Positions 10,894-23,582 of a stretch of DNA of 64,000 nucleotides are shown one piece after another; within the stretch, counting starts at the first letter, position 1; each line of letters starts with the position of its first letter. The position numbers and the translations under genes are program-made. Source of the DNA: Cryptomeria japonica (taxonomy: Eukaryota; Streptophyta; Pinopsida; Cupressales; Cupressaceae); the NCBI RefSeq assembly GCF_030272615.1, contig NC_081413.1:551302136-551366135 (forward strand). The letters are read 5' to 3'. The notes beneath the pieces are model-generated. The model searched no databases. It saw only the letters and a program-made list of their open reading frames with translations, and was not told the origin of the DNA.

Positions 10894-12255
10894 TGTTGGC
10901 AACAATACAACAAATTGACAGGTGGGGTGAATCAATTTGCACAAAACTTTATGCAACTAAAACAACAAATCAAATCTAAAAATGAACATATAAAACATGA
11001 GACAACATCACACATAACACCAATATTTTTGACATGGAAAACTCAGTTAAGGAAAAAACCATGGTGGAAACCGACCCACAATGAGATAATGCCCTCTTAG
11101 GAGTAAGTGAAATATTACAATGGGGAATGCACATGCATTCAGGCACACTGCCTAGAGCGCACTCCTCAAAATTCAAAAACTAGAAAGGCTACAAACTTTA
11201 GGGAAGGCTCACTTCTTTACAGGAAGTCTCACTGACTTACAAAAACATTTGGATTACATCCAGAGAATCATGAACTGATGAAATAACATCTTCATATGCC
11301 TGAGTACAATTTTGGTTAAGCTCACTGTCAAATCTATTCTGCAACACTTCTTCTCACAAATTTGCACAACTTCACACCATATCCCAGCTATTGAATGATT
11401 AATACAATATTCGCAAATAGCATGATACCTCTCAATAATTGTTACATACATTTGTACAAGTCATCAACCTCTATTTCAAGGTCGGCTCCCCACATGCTAC
11501 ATATTACAAAAATATAATCACACATGATACAATAATACACGCAGACTAAAACGATGTCGGCTAAGACATAGTTTAGACCTAAACAACCACTACAAATATG
11601 AAACACCTTCAAGGATTATGCCTTGATCATCTGCAACATGCTACATCACTTTGAATGTCACATAACATGAACAAGATTACCAGATAAGGAAAGTCTTCAA
11701 TAATGCACACAATAATCAATGCATACCACTAATGCACTTAGCACACAATCTAGAATCATCCTCAAGCAACATGAGTTACACCATACCAACCGCAATAACT
11801 TGGATTACAAGAATCATCACAATCATTATACCAGACCTCACGAACACTCACAAGACAGACTATCAAACTGAAAGATTTGCTTATGAATTGCCAAGTCATG
11901 AACCACTTGAACTGAGGACACACATCAATGTCCAGAACACATCCCACACATCCGCAATAAAAGATATTGCAATTCTGGAGTAATACACATGGATTTACCA
12001 AAACCTGCCAATACTGAACGATTGAATAACCACCCTCAACACCGAATCTCACAACTCAATCAAATCATCAATCGGACCTCTAAAACTTTTGCTAAATCAA
12101 CTAGATGTACTTATCACAAAATCCATTAAACTGCATCAGCTCATCTGCAACACACATGCTAAACCAACTTATTTAATCTGACTGCAACACTGAAACACAC
12201 AAACAATTTTCACATATGTTGACATCAATGACAACATATCAAGAAATATCCAACA
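10894..12255 (-). repeat. Cop-B 3' LTR (1362 bp)
   Basis: On the minus strand the LTR starts TGTTGGATATTTC at 12255 and ends GTTGCCAACA at 10894, TG...CA. It is followed inward at 12256 by the complement of the polypurine tract (atctccccctttgg). It cuts into the LINE ORF1, with CGTCA (10889-10893) as the expected TSD on this side. The partner 5' LTR is represented only by a piece at 25002-25159 that matches 11117-11275. Confidence 0.8.
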
Positions 12256-12628
12256 ATCTCCCCCTTTGGAATTGATGGAAACATATGAAATGTGAAAAAT
12301 AATCAATGCAAAGAAAGAAATCAACTCTCAACAATCTCCCACAAAATTAGAAAGATCAACTCCCCCTAAAACAAACAACTCATACTCAAGTCACTGTGAA
12401 TCACCCCAAATTGCTTCAGGGTTTTTCACATGCTATTCTCCCCCTTTCACATTAATGACAAAGGCATTGAACTATATCATGATTTCTATACCTTTGAACT
12501 AGCTTACAAATCTCAACATTTGACTCACAACACACAGACTACTTCCCCTAAGTATCATCCATCACACATCAATCTAGATCACAAGATATCTCTGTTAAGT
12601 TGACTGGACCAATGCAAATCCATGCATC

Positions 12629-14252
12629 TTAGTTCTCATCAGGAGGAGAAATCACCCCTAGCTTCTCTCTAAGATGCTCAAAAGTATATTTAGGCAAAGG
12701 CTTCGTAAAGATATCTCCAATCTATTCCTTTGTAGATACATACTCCAATCTGACTCCTTCCTCATTCACCTTCTCTCTCAAGAAATGATACTTGATAGAT
12801 ATATGCTTTGTCTTAGAATGTAGTACCAGATTCTTAGATATATTGATAGAACTTGAATTATCATAGTATATAGCAATAGGATCATCATAAATAACTCCTA
12901 TATCCTTCAATATATGATTCATCCAAACTATCTGAGTACAATTTCTAGCAAGAGCAATGTATTCAGCTTCTATAATAGATAAAGAAATAACATTCTACTT
13001 CTTACTTTCCCATGACACCAACTTCTTACCCAAAAAGAATGTGCCACCAGTAGTGCTCTTCCGGTCATCAACATCACCTACCCAATCAACATTTGTAAAA
13101 TCACTCAGGATAAATTCATCATGCTTAGGATACTATAAACCAAAATCAACTGATCCTTTCAAATATTTGAATATCCTTTTAACAGCAATTACACGAGATT
13201 CCTTAGGATCAGTTTGAAATCTAGAAACAAGATACACAACATTCATAATATTAGGTCTAGTTTGAGTCAAATACAACAATCCACCAATCATAGATCTATA
13301 TATCTGGTCTGATTAGCTTTCAAAGAGTCATCTTCTTTTGTCAATTTGCATCTGGTGACCATAGGTGTACAAACTAGCTTTGAGTCATCCAAACCAAATT
13401 TCTTCAACAATTCCTTCACATGCTTGCTCTGACATATGAAGATACCTTTATCCAACTAAGTAATTTTCAATCTCAAATTGAATTTTATTTGACCAATCAT
13501 AGACATCTCAAATTCATTATGCATATCTTCAGCAAATTTCTTACATAAACAATCATTTTCCCCAAAAATAATGTCATCAACAAAAACTTTAACAATCAAA
13601 ATGTTATCTTGATCAATCTTGAAATAAAAATTACTGTCAGCAGTACCTTTATTGAATTTAAGTTTCATCAAATACTTATCCAATCTGGCATACCGGGCTC
13701 TAAGGGCTTTCTTAACCCATACAATGCTTTCTTCAACCAACAAATCATGTATTTTTCATCTGTCAACTGAAATCCATCTTGTTGCTCGATGTAGACTTCT
13801 TCTTCCAACTCACCATTAAGGAAGGTTGATTTGACATCCATCTGGTAAACCTTAAAATCTTTGTGAGAAGCATATGCAATAAATAATCTAATAGCTTCAA
13901 TTCTAGCCACCAGAGCAAAATTCTCCTTATAATCAATTCCTTCTTCTTGAGAATATCCCTTACACACAAGTCTAGCTTTGTTTCTAACAACTTCACCTTG
14001 TTCATTCAACTTATTCTGAAAAACTCATTTAGTTCCAATTACATTTTTATCCTTAGGTCTAGGAACAAATTCCCATTTCTCATTCTTCTCAATCTGATTA
14101 AGTTCTTCTTCCATAGCTTTAATCCAATTCTCATCTTTACATGCTTCATCAACATTTTTAGGCTCAATCTTAGAAATCAAACAAAAAAATTTTGCAAGTA
14201 TTCTCCTATTCATCACACCTTTACTCTTATCTCCTTTGATCTAATTCTTTGA
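12629..14252 (-). pseudogene. Cop-B pol 3' half: reverse transcriptase and RNase H
   Basis: This is the copia-type RT/RNase H part of the polyprotein, which copies element RNA into cDNA. The RT start is visible at 14216-14025 (AMEEELNQIEKNEKWEFVPR) and 14009-13668 ([17 protein letters not shown], then [21 protein letters not shown]). The catalytic box FVDDIIFG sits at about 13600 (13743-13456 stretch). The C-terminal RNase H/tail reads DNSSSINISKNLVLHSKTKH (12922-12722) and ends at a stop at 12629-12631. Between 13455 and 12923 the frame is broken several times, and the RNase H catalytic region can be read only in pieces. At least three frameshifts and several stops make it inactive. Confidence 0.85.
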
Positions 14253-14402
14253 ATGATTCAATCTCACATACCTAGGAGTTTTAGAATTTCCTTGATTTTC
14301 CGATTCTTGAACTCTTTCTTCAGCATTAGAATTTGCATCTTCTCCTTGATTCTCTATCTTTTTCAGATCAATCTAAATTTGATTATGGGTTTGTACTAGC
14401 TT

Positions 14403-15304
14403 TCATTTATCTGAACTCACATCCTGATCATCAAAATCATATCTGCGAGTCCCAGTCTGTCTCTCATTTCCTTCATCAACCTTCACATTAGCACTTTCAA
14501 CATTTTTTCTTAATCTTTTGTTATAACACCGGTAGGCCTTACTCTTATAAGTAGAATATCCAAGAAAGATTCCCTCATCACATCGAGCATCAAAATTTCC
14601 AAGATCTTCTTCTCTTTTAATGTAACATTTACTTCCAAAAATTCTGAAATATCTAACAGTAGGAGCATGACCAAACCATAACTCATACAAGGTCTTACCA
14701 GTTCACCTTTGATATTTACCCGGTTAAGAGTGTATATTGCAGTACTCACAAATTCTCTCCAATACACATGCAAAACATTTCCTTGAATCATAATGGTTCT
14801 AGCATCTTCTCGAATTGTTCTATTCTTCCTCTCCACAACTCCATTCTGCTATGGTGTCCTAGAAGTAGATAACTGTCTTTTCACTCCATGTTCTTCACAG
14901 TATCCATTAAACTCACCAAAAGTGAATTCTTCACCTCTGTCAAATCTCAGACACTTCAACTTCAATCCAGTCTCAGTCTCAACGATGGCTTTGAAAATCT
15001 TTAACTTATCCAATGCTTCACATTTTTCCCTTAAGAATGTAACCCACATCATCCTTGAATAGTCATCATTCAGCAACATGAAATACTTGTCACTCTACAA
15101 GCTTCTTACTCTAGAAGGACCACACAAATAAATGTGCACAAGATCGAACAATCCATTAGAATTATATTGTTTTCTCTTATAAGTAACTCTTGTCTGCTTC
15201 CCTAATTGACATTCCTTACATACCATATTAGAAGGCATAACCAACTTAGGTAGATATCTTACTGCTTGATCAGAACTTATCTTAACCATGCAATCAAAGT
15301 TCAT
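14403..15304 (-). pseudogene. Cop-B integrase
   Basis: The minus strand shows the pre-integrase zinc finger end (CKECQLGKQ near 15215), the catalytic core and the conserved GSKCYIKRE and DEGIFLGYS blocks (14690-14403). Of the D-D-E triad the first Asp is lost: the usual H-T-D-L-C-G-P reads HIYLCGP at about 15120. The second sits in a changed box, RFDRGEEF (near 14935). The Glu is kept in GVVERKN (about 14830). Stops and a frameshift at 14500-14700 break the frame, so it could not integrate cDNA. Confidence 0.85.
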
Positions 15305-16107
15305 ATTCCTTCTATGCCATAATCAATTTTCATCAATCTGAGAAATCAAACAACTTTTACCACCAACATTCAAGTGAAATATATTACCTTTAATATTTGT
15401 ACTTGATGTAATCTCAGTTTTGGAGCTACTCAAAATCTTACATAGCTACTCAAAATCTTACATTTGTCATTCTTGAATTGCAAGTTATATCCCTTATCAA
15501 CCATCTGACTAACACTCAAAAGATTATGCTTTAAGCCTTCAACATAGAAGACATCATCGGTATTATGCTTACCATCAAGAGAAATAGAATCTCTACCACA
15601 GACTACATAAGCCTTGTTATCACCAAATCTTAGCACACCACCATCATACTTTTCCATATTCACAAACTCACTCTTATCACCAGTCATATGATGAGAGCAA
15701 CCACTGTCGATAACCCATTCATCTTTCTCTTCAACTTTAGCAACTAGGGCTTTCTCCTCATTAATGTAGCTTGTAGAATCTGTAGTTGTCGGATCATCTT
15801 CCTTGATAGCAATGAACTCAAATTCATCTCCAGAATTTCCATTGTCAGACTCATCATCTATCACACCTTCATTAGAAGCATAATAACACTTCTTATAATA
15901 TTTAGAATTATATGGCTTAGATGGCCTCTTAGGATTTATATCTCTTTCCAAACACCTTGATACAAAATATCCTATCTTATTACATGAAAAATATTTAAGA
16001 CGTAACTTTCCTTCATACTTACCGGCACCTTTAGACAATCTTCTAGCAATAAGTGCTTCAAGCTCCTCGAGCTCTATTTCTTCATCTTTCATCTCTTTCT
16101 TCATCAT
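15301..16107 (-). pseudogene. Cop-B gag C-terminus and aspartic protease, with deleted gag
   Basis: The open part is 16107-15430 (225 codons). It begins MMKKE, the usual start of Cop-A gag (compare 23512 and 53137), but then jumps straight to the segment before the zinc knuckle, so about 230 residues of gag are missing. The knuckle is degenerate: the first Cys and the His are both Tyr (KYFSCNKIGYFVSRC). The protease keeps its active-site DSG (WVIDSGCSHHM, about 15715). A 20-bp tandem duplication (gctactcaaaatcttacata) at about 15424-15464 disrupts the end of the open frame. Without the UBN2-type gag region this copy could not build particles. Confidence 0.85.
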
Positions 16108-16163
16108 GTTCTACAAGATCTTTACCTCAAGTTGTTAGGCTTAGACCTTAGAGGACCTGAGAA

Positions 16164-16177
16164 GCTCTGATGCCAAT
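16164..16177 (-). other. Primer binding site (initiator Met tRNA type)
   Basis: On the minus strand it reads ATTGGCATCAGAGC directly after the LTR end at 16178, matching the plant iMet PBS TGGTATCAGAGC with one change. The leader below it (16108-16163) is nearly identical to the Cop-A leader at 23513-23568. Confidence 0.85.
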
Positions 16178-17599
16178 TGATGGTATGATGAAAGAATAAG
16201 GATCCAATGAACTACTGAGAGGGGGAGGGTGAATGAGTAGATAGAAAAACTAATATAAATTTTCACCAATCTCAGAATCAACCTCTTAAACTAAACTTAG
16301 AACTGACAAGTTAAACCACTGAACTATAAATGCAATATCACTGTCAAGTTTAATCGGTTGACTGTTACAACAGATTAACAGTAAACAACTTGAAACTCAT
16401 AAACATCCAAATACTTTTACTGACATAAGTAAAACTTCATTTCATATTTCTCCCAATTATCATAACTTATCAAAGTGGATTAAGTAATTAAGAAAATCAA
16501 CCATAGAAAACATAACCACAAAAACATTCACCACTTGACACAATATTTTTGACGTGGAAACCCAAATGGGAAAAACCACGGTGAGATGGGACTCACAAGA
16601 TAACTATTTGAACTCTTCTGAAGTTTGCTCTATTAGGAGCCAAGCCTATTAAAGCTTTACAAAAAGTCATTTTAAGAACAGATCCTATTAGGGACCACCC
16701 GGTTAAGGTATTGACTATAATGCCTTGTTAGAAGCAATACCCTATGAGGAGTAACCTCGGTAGAGGATTTGAAATCCAAGCTAATGGTCCACTTGGTTAG
16801 AGGATTTAAATAACACTAAGCTTGTTAGAGCTTACCCGGTTAGGGGATTTCAAATTGTTGTAATTGTTGGAAAATAACAGGGGTTTGTTGATCTGTTTGA
16901 ATAGCACTACACTTGCTTGTTCAGATCCTTTTCATGCTCCTATCTACCTTTACACAAACTGCAGATACATCATCTGGTTCGGCAACCACACACTCAACTG
17001 AAACTTTGCCAACTCTGAAACAAAACAACTCATCGACCTTATAAAAAAATCAATAGGTCAATAACACAACAAAAACCTAACTCTCTCATAGAAATTACAA
17101 ACAAGTCAGTTCAAGTATGACCATTGGATTACAAAACAATCTCTGCACATCCTTCAAGAAAGCCTCAACCGCTCCTTGATCACCGCTTCAAAGAACTCAG
17201 TATCTCATCACACACTTTGCATTACATGAAATATACTTGTTCATTCCCTAGACAAAAACTGTTATCTCAATGCGCCAAAAACAATTTGAAACTCTCTTCA
17301 TACAATATACATATGTGTCATAATCATTACCGCTCATTATCAGATCATAAACCAATACAACCAATTCACCAAACTTAATCGGTTAGGGTTTATCAAATCA
17401 ACAGGTAGGGTTTACCGGTTCAACTCTCAAATACTTAGCAATATCGGTTCACTTTACAAACTTACCTACCAGTTGCAGTTCCCTTCACTAGCTCTTCCTA
17501 CCAGTTACAAAACAACATTACAACAATATCATTACCGGTTAATTGACATCAATGACAACATAAAATTTCATTAATGCAATCTTCATGCAAATGTCAACA
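16178..17599 (-). repeat. Cop-A LTR shared by two internal regions (1422 bp)
   Basis: Sense starts TGTTGACATTTGCATG at 17599 and ends CATACCATCA at 16178. It has a PBS and leader on the low side, as a 5' LTR does, and a polypurine-tract complement (atctccccctttggc at 17600) on the high side, as a 3' LTR does. So one LTR joins the Cop-B-type interior to the A2 interior. This LTR-int-LTR-int-LTR form is typical of unequal recombination between copies. Confidence 0.85.
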
Positions 17600-17975
17600 A
17601 TCTCCCCCTTTGGCATTGATGGCAATACAAATATCAATACCATTGATTGTTGTGATTGTGAATAGGAATCCTAGTTTACATTTTACCATGTACTCTCCTT
17701 ATCATCAGCTTGTCTTCAGTTTGTCTTCAGCTACAAGCTGGTTGTAGATCTTATCTCTGTCAATCATACAATTCTTCTTCCACATAATCACATAGTTCTT
17801 CTCCCCCTTTGACAACAATGCCAAATTGAAAGTAAAACGTGCAATGTAAAACTTCAGTGTTCAGCATCAACAACTTGCAACTTGATGCTCCCCCTTTGGA
17901 ATAACTACACTCCTACACCAATCCTGCTGTAAAATTCTGCAAGTAGCTCTAGGACTGATGTACTCTACATCATGC
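17600..17975 (-). other. A2 3' non-coding region and polypurine tract
   Basis: This stretch lies between the pol stop and the 3' LTR. It carries, on the minus strand, several runs of the type AAAGGGGGAG (17600-17615, 17800-17812, 17888-17898). The one touching the LTR is the plus-strand primer site. The repeated purine runs recur at the same places in A3, A4 and Cop-C. Confidence 0.7.
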
Positions 17976-19873
17976 TCAATTCACCTCATGAAGGGGTACA
18001 ACCCCTAGCTGACTTCTAAGATACTCAAAAGTAGTCTTAGGAAGAGGTTTAGTAAAGATATCTGCAAGCTGCTCCTTGGTAGAAACATGCTCCAAGATCA
18101 CATCTTTACTCTACACTTTTTCCCTTAAGAAATGATACTTCAATTCAATATGCTTGGTTCGTGCATGCAAAATAGGGTTCTTGGAATATTTATGGCACTT
18201 GTATTGTCACATAAGATCTTTATAGGTTCTGTAAACTTCATCTTGAAACCTTCCAAAATGTGCCTCATCTAGATAGCCTAGGTACAATTCATATAAGATG
18301 CAACATACTCAGCTTCAGCAGTAGACTGTGATATACAACTCTCCTTCTTTCTACTCCATGAAACAAGTCTTCCTCCAAGAAAGAATGCTCCATCGGTTGT
18401 GCTTTTCCTATCATCAACATTACCTGCCAAGTTTGCATCTGTGTACACCTTCAAGTCAAAGTTACCTTCATATGGATACCATAATCCATAGTCAATAGTG
18501 CCTTTTAAATATCTGAATATCCTCTTGGTTGCTATCAAATGTGTTTCCTTCAAATTCTTCTAAAATCTAGCAACTAGACTAACTGCATGAGCTATATCTA
18601 GTCTGTTGTGAACAACATAGTGCAATTTTCCAATCATTGACCTGTACTCCTTCTCATCAACAGATGTGGCTTCATCTTCCTTAGACAACTTATAACCTGT
18701 AACCATTGGTGTCCCAACTGGTTTACAGTCACTCATACCAAATGTCTTTAATACCTCTTTCACATACTTAGACTGTGTGATGAAAATGCCACTCTTCATT
18801 TGCTGAATTTGCAAGCCTATGAAATTTTTTATATCTCACTAGAGACATTTCAAACTCATTTTTCATTTCATTTGCAAAGTCATTGCTCATGTCATCATTG
18901 CCTCCAAATATGATATCATCTACAAACACTTCACTAACCAGTATATAAGATTTGAGATATATGTTTCTATCTTCACTGGTTCTTTAAAAACCTATCTTCA
19001 TCAAGTGTGAATGAATCCTTTCATACCATGCTCTCGGTGCTTGCTTTAATCCATATAATGCTTTGTGCAACTTACATACCATGTCTTTTTCATCAGTCAA
19101 AGCATAACCATCTGGTTGCTCAATGTATACTTCTTCTTCCAGTATTCCATTCAAAAATGTTAACTTCACATCTATCTGATATACTTTGAATCCCTTATGT
19201 GTTGCAAATGCAAGTAAAGTTATGACACCTTCCAGTCTAGCCACTGGTATAAAAGTCTCACCATAATCTTCTCCTTCTTCTTGTTCATAACCTTTGCAAA
19301 CCAATCTAGCTTTGTTGTGGACTACAACACCGTCTTCATTCAACTTGTTCCTGAATACCCACTTAGTACCTATCACATTTTTATTTACCGGTCGGGGTAC
19401 TAGGGTCCATGTATTATTCTTCTCAATTTTATCAAGTTCCTCCTCCATATTTTTGACCCAATGATATCTCCAAATGCTTCCTTAGCAGTTCTAGGCTCAA
19501 TAGTGGAGATCATGCAATAATTTTCTCTAATTCTTCTTCTGGTTAACACTCTAGCATCCTTATCTCCAATAATTTGGTCAAGATTTTGATTGAGTCTCAC
19601 ATACCTCAGAATAACATGATCATTATCTTCAGGTTCTTCTCCTTCATTATCATCATCTTCTTCTGAATCTACTTGTTCCGATTGAACTAGTACAACAACA
19701 TTTTCTTTACCGGTTTCAGGTTTCACAGGTTCTGGTTCCAAAAATAAAATGCAAGGATCTTCATCCTTTTTCTCCATATTGGTTTCCCCTGAGACTTCAG
19801 GATACTCATCCACTCGAACATCATCATTCTCAATGATTCTTTGTGTCTGGTTGTTATAACATTTGTAGGCCTT
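17976..19873 (-). pseudogene. A2 pol 3' half: IN-RT linker, reverse transcriptase, RNase H
   Basis: From high to low: an acidic linker (19813-19400, DSEEDDDNEGEEPEDNDH), then the RT start KNVIGTKWVFRNKLNEDG and QPDGYALTDEKDMVCKLHKA (19448-18984). FVDDIIFGGND follows near 18920, after a frameshift. Next is GIFITQSKYVKEVLKTFG (18814-18560) and RNase H with YTDANLAG...DDRKST and AEAEYVA (18553-18278). The tail ends at a TGA at 17976-17978. The catalytic boxes are mostly kept, but frameshifts near 18835 and 19440 and stops (for example TAG at 18278) inactivate it. The linker is cut at 19873 by the solo LTR. Confidence 0.9.
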
Positions 19874-19878
19874 ACTCT

Positions 19879-21310
19879 GTTGGCATTAGCATAAAGATTG
19901 CATTAATGACATGTTATGTTGTCATTGATATCGATTGAACTGATAATGATATTAATGATATTAATGATATTGTTGTTAATGTTGATATTGTCTTGTAACT
20001 GATAGGAAGAAATTTGTAAAAGACTTTGTAAACCGGTATGTAAGTTTGTGAGTTGAACCGGCAAACCAATGTATAAGGTTAAACCCTTTCTATGTTATGT
20101 AACCAGTAAACCCTATCAATTGTTTTTGCTAAACCCTAACCGATTAAGGTTTTTGAATTGATTATGTTGGTTTATGATATGAGTGGTAATGATGGTGACA
20201 CGTAAGGTCATTGTATGAAGACAAGTTCAAATTGTTTTAGTATGTTTGTTTGTCTAGGGAAGGAGCAAAGTGTATTGCATCTAATGCAAAGCACGTGATG
20301 AGTTACTAAGCTCGTGGAAGCGGTAATCAAGGAGTGGTTAAGGTTTTCTTAATAGATGTGATGAGATTGCTATGAAATCCAATGGTCATTCTTGTATCGA
20401 CTTGTTTGTAATCTCGATGATGAGAGGATTAGATTTTTGTTGTGTTACCGACCTAATTGATTTGTATTTAAGGTCAATAAAGTTGTTTTTATTTTGGTGT
20501 TGGCAAGAGTTGGCAGAAATCAGTTGAGTGTGTGTTTGCCTAACCAGAGAATGAGTCTGCAGTTTGAGTAAAGGCAGATAGAAGCTTAAATGGATCTGAT
20601 CAAGCAAATGTAGTGCTATTCAGACAGATCAAGAAACTCCTATTGTTTTCTAACAATTACATTAGAATTGAAATCCCTTAACCGGGTAAGCTCTAACAAG
20701 CTTGGTTACTTATTAAATCCTCTAACAAGGTGGTCCATTAGATTGGATTCTCAAATCCTCTACTAAAGTTGCTCCTTACAAGATATTTGCTTCTAACAAG
20801 GCATTTGTAGACAATCCCTTAACCGGGTGATTCCTAACAGGATCAGTTCTTAACGGGACTTTTGTAAAAGCTTTAATGGGCTAGGCTCCTAATAGGGCGA
20901 ACTTCAGAAGAATTCAAATATTTTCTTGTGAGTCCCATCTCACCATGGTTTTTACCTATTTGGGTTTTCCACGTGTAAATACTTGTATCATGTGGTGAAT
21001 GTTTTTATGGTTATGATCTTATTGTTGATTTGATTAACTACTTAACTATTTCTGATGAGATATGATAACCAGAAGCATTGAGTAGTGAAGCATTTGGATG
21101 TTTACAAGTTGAATGTTGTTTACTGTTAAGTTGTTATAACAGTCAACTGGTATTTATATGAGTATTGATCTTGACAGTGGTATTTCATTGATAAGTTTAC
21201 TTTGTGAGTTTGAGTTTGAGTTTGGGAAGTTTGTATCAGTTTTTCTATTTACTGATTCACCCCCCCCTCTCAGTAATCTATCGGATACTTATTCTTTTAT
21301 CATACCATCA
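19879..21310 (+). mobile_element. Solo Cop-A LTR inserted in A2 (TSD TACTC)
   Basis: The sequence starts TGTTGGCATTAGC and ends CATACCATCA, with TACTC at both 19874-19878 and 21311-21315. The A2 linker reading frame resumes on the other side. It lies in the opposite orientation to its host. A solo LTR forms by recombination between the two LTRs of an inserted element. It carries the U3 AACCGGT-like sites, the TATA-like TATTTAAGG and the poly-C run shared with the other Cop-A LTRs. Confidence 0.95.
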
Positions 21311-22420
21311 TACTCTTGGTGGAATAACAAGAAATATACCTTCATCACTTTTAGCCTCAAACTTGCTAACATATTCACCTCTCTTAATAAAACATTTGCT
21401 GCCAAATATCTTGAAATAACTAACATTAGGTGATCTACCATACCAGTATTCATAAGGAGTCTTATCCTTACCTCTTTTTACCAAAATTTGATTCATAACG
21501 TAGACAGTTGTGCTGACAACTTCTCTCCACAAATTTTTCGCTACACATCCTTGTATCAACATCATTCTAGGAGCTTCAACAACTGACCAATTGTACCTCT
21601 CAGCAATACCATTCTGTTGTGGTATCCTCAGTGCAGAAAGTTGTCATTTGATACCATTTTCTTCACAATATCTAGTGAATTCCTTAGAAGTAAATTCACC
21701 GCCTTGATCAGTCCTCAGACACTTTATCTTCTTACCACTCTCTTTTTCAGCTAAGGCCCTGAATGCCTTAAACTTACTCAATGCTTATGTTTTATCCTTC
21801 AAGAATGTGACCCACATCATTCTTGAGCAATCAATAGTGAAGATCATTAAGTATCTGTCACCTTGAATACTTTTAGTCCTTATTGGTTCACAGAGGTCTG
21901 TGTGAACCAAATCTAACAGATGTTTTGCTGAAAAAGATTTGCTCTTGAAAGTTGAGGATGTCATATTTCCCAATTGACATTCCTTACATAGAGCATGAAC
22001 TGGTTTGTCCAACTGAGGCAAACCTCTCACTATCTTGGACTTACTCACTTTAACAATGTTATCAAAATTTATATGAAAAAATCTCCTATGCCAAAGCCAA
22101 CTATCATCTACTTTAGCAATTAAACAGTTGTTGACTTTAGGATTCAGTTGAAACAGGTTACCTTTAGTCTACTTGTCGGTTGAAATTAGTTCACCTTTGC
22201 TCCCATAGATTTTGCACCTACCCATCTTAAACTCCAATGGATATCCTTTGTCATTAAGTTGAGCAACACTCAAAAGATTGTGCTTTAGACCCTCAAGCCA
22301 ATAGACATCGTTTGCACTGCTCTTTCCATTAAGAGAAATAGTTCCCTAACCTTTAACCATGTAGGGTGAGTCATTACCAAATCTTACAATTCTGCCATCA
22401 AATTCCTTCAAAGAAAGAAA
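21311..22420 (-). pseudogene. A2 integrase
   Basis: The minus strand reads pre-integrase zinc finger CKECQLGNM (near 21980), HTDLCEP (first catalytic Asp, about 21910), RTDQGGEF (second Asp, about 21710) and GIAERYN (Glu, about 21600). YWYGRSPNVSYFKIFGSKCF follows (21565-21308). The triad is complete, though the first box has Glu for Gly. Stops include a TGA replacing the Trp before QLSA (about 21645), also present in A3. The open frame continues across the solo LTR into the linker at 19873. Confidence 0.88.
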
Positions 22421-23512
22421 TTTGCTCTAGTCACCAGTCATGTGATGTGAACAACTACTATCAATGATCCAATTTTCTGAATTATCCATGCGAGAAACTA
22501 AAGCCTTATGATCAAATGTTTCCTCTTTAATGGCTACAAACATAATGTCTTTATTAGCATCACCCTTAGATTCCTCATCAGTGATACCACCATCAACTGC
22601 AATAAGACAATCTCTTTTTCCTTTTCCCTTGTACTTCTTAAACTTCTCTCGCTTGCGCTCGTTATCACTATTAAGACAATTAGATGCAATGTATCCAATC
22701 TTGTTGCATGCAAAACATTTCAAAGGTAATTTACCTCTATATTTACCGGTACCTCTGGGCAACCAATTGGCCAATAATGCTTCAAGCTCAACCAATTTGT
22801 CTTCATCATCAACTTCTCTTCTGGATCTAGATTCATAACTGTGACTGACATCTCAACTTTTCCTCATAGATGGGTTAGAAACTGAAGCTCTAAATGCAGA
22901 CTCAGATTTCTGAACACTACCATCATAACCATTTAGTTCAAAAGCAGTAAGCTTACCAATGATGGAGTCAAGGGTTACCTTAGTTTTGTCAATAGATTTT
23001 AGCTCCTGAATGGCTGCAACATGGATAGCGTATACCGGTAGCAGGGTTCTCAACACCTTACTAACCACTATGGTATCTTCCACTTTACCACTTGCACTCT
23101 TGATCTCACCAACTATCTCTTTTATCCTCTGACCATGTTGTTCAATATTCTCACCTTCAGCCATCTACATGTCATCGAACTTTCCTCTTAGACTCTCTTC
23201 CTTGGCAATCTTCACATGTTCATCACCGTTATAAATCTCTTCAAGTTTCTTTTATACCTCATATGTAGTCTCTAGACCATGGACATCAACATATTTTGCA
23301 TCAGACAAAGAACTGATAATAACCTCTAGCACTTGATTGTTTTCTTGTTGCTCTTTCTTCTGATCATCAGTCATACTCCCACTAGGTGCAACATATTGAG
23401 TACCAACATGTTCCCAGTATTGATTTCCTAGACTCTTGATTTAAATTTTCATTCTATCACTCCATATTCTATAGTTGTCTCTATTAAACTTCTGACCTTC
23501 CTTCTTCATCAT
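22421..23512 (-). pseudogene. A2 gag and protease
   Basis: Gag starts MMKKEG at 23512. The UBN2-type domain is readable at 23400-22853 (GENIEQHGQRIKEIVGEIKS) with TAG/TAA stops. The knuckle has C-x2-C but Tyr for His (CFACNKIGYIASNC, 22690). A lysine-rich stretch follows, then the protease, where the active-site DSG is DSS (WIIDSSCSHHM, about 22460). So the protease is probably dead in addition to the stops. Confidence 0.88.
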
Positions 23513-23582
23513 GTTCTACAAGATCTTTACCTCAAGTTGTTAGGCTTAGACCTTAGAGGACCTGAGAATCTTTGATACCAAT

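Noticed and set aside
11117-11275. Match with 25002-25160 as a recent segmental duplication
   Set aside because: The match stops exactly at LTR boundaries on both sides, so it reflects two LTRs of one family.
21158-21433. Plus-strand frames in the solo LTR and its neighbours (also 17124-17378, 24526-24780, 38391-38681, 54083-54313)
   Set aside because: They lie wholly inside or across LTRs, recur only because the LTRs are repeated, and have no motif.
22508-22838. Plus-strand frames opposite A2 gag, and similar frames opposite pol at 13947-14252, 14793-15062, 34676-34933, 35987-36289 and 46257-46876
   Set aside because: The minus strand has recognisable gag or pol motifs at the same place; these are complementary shadows.
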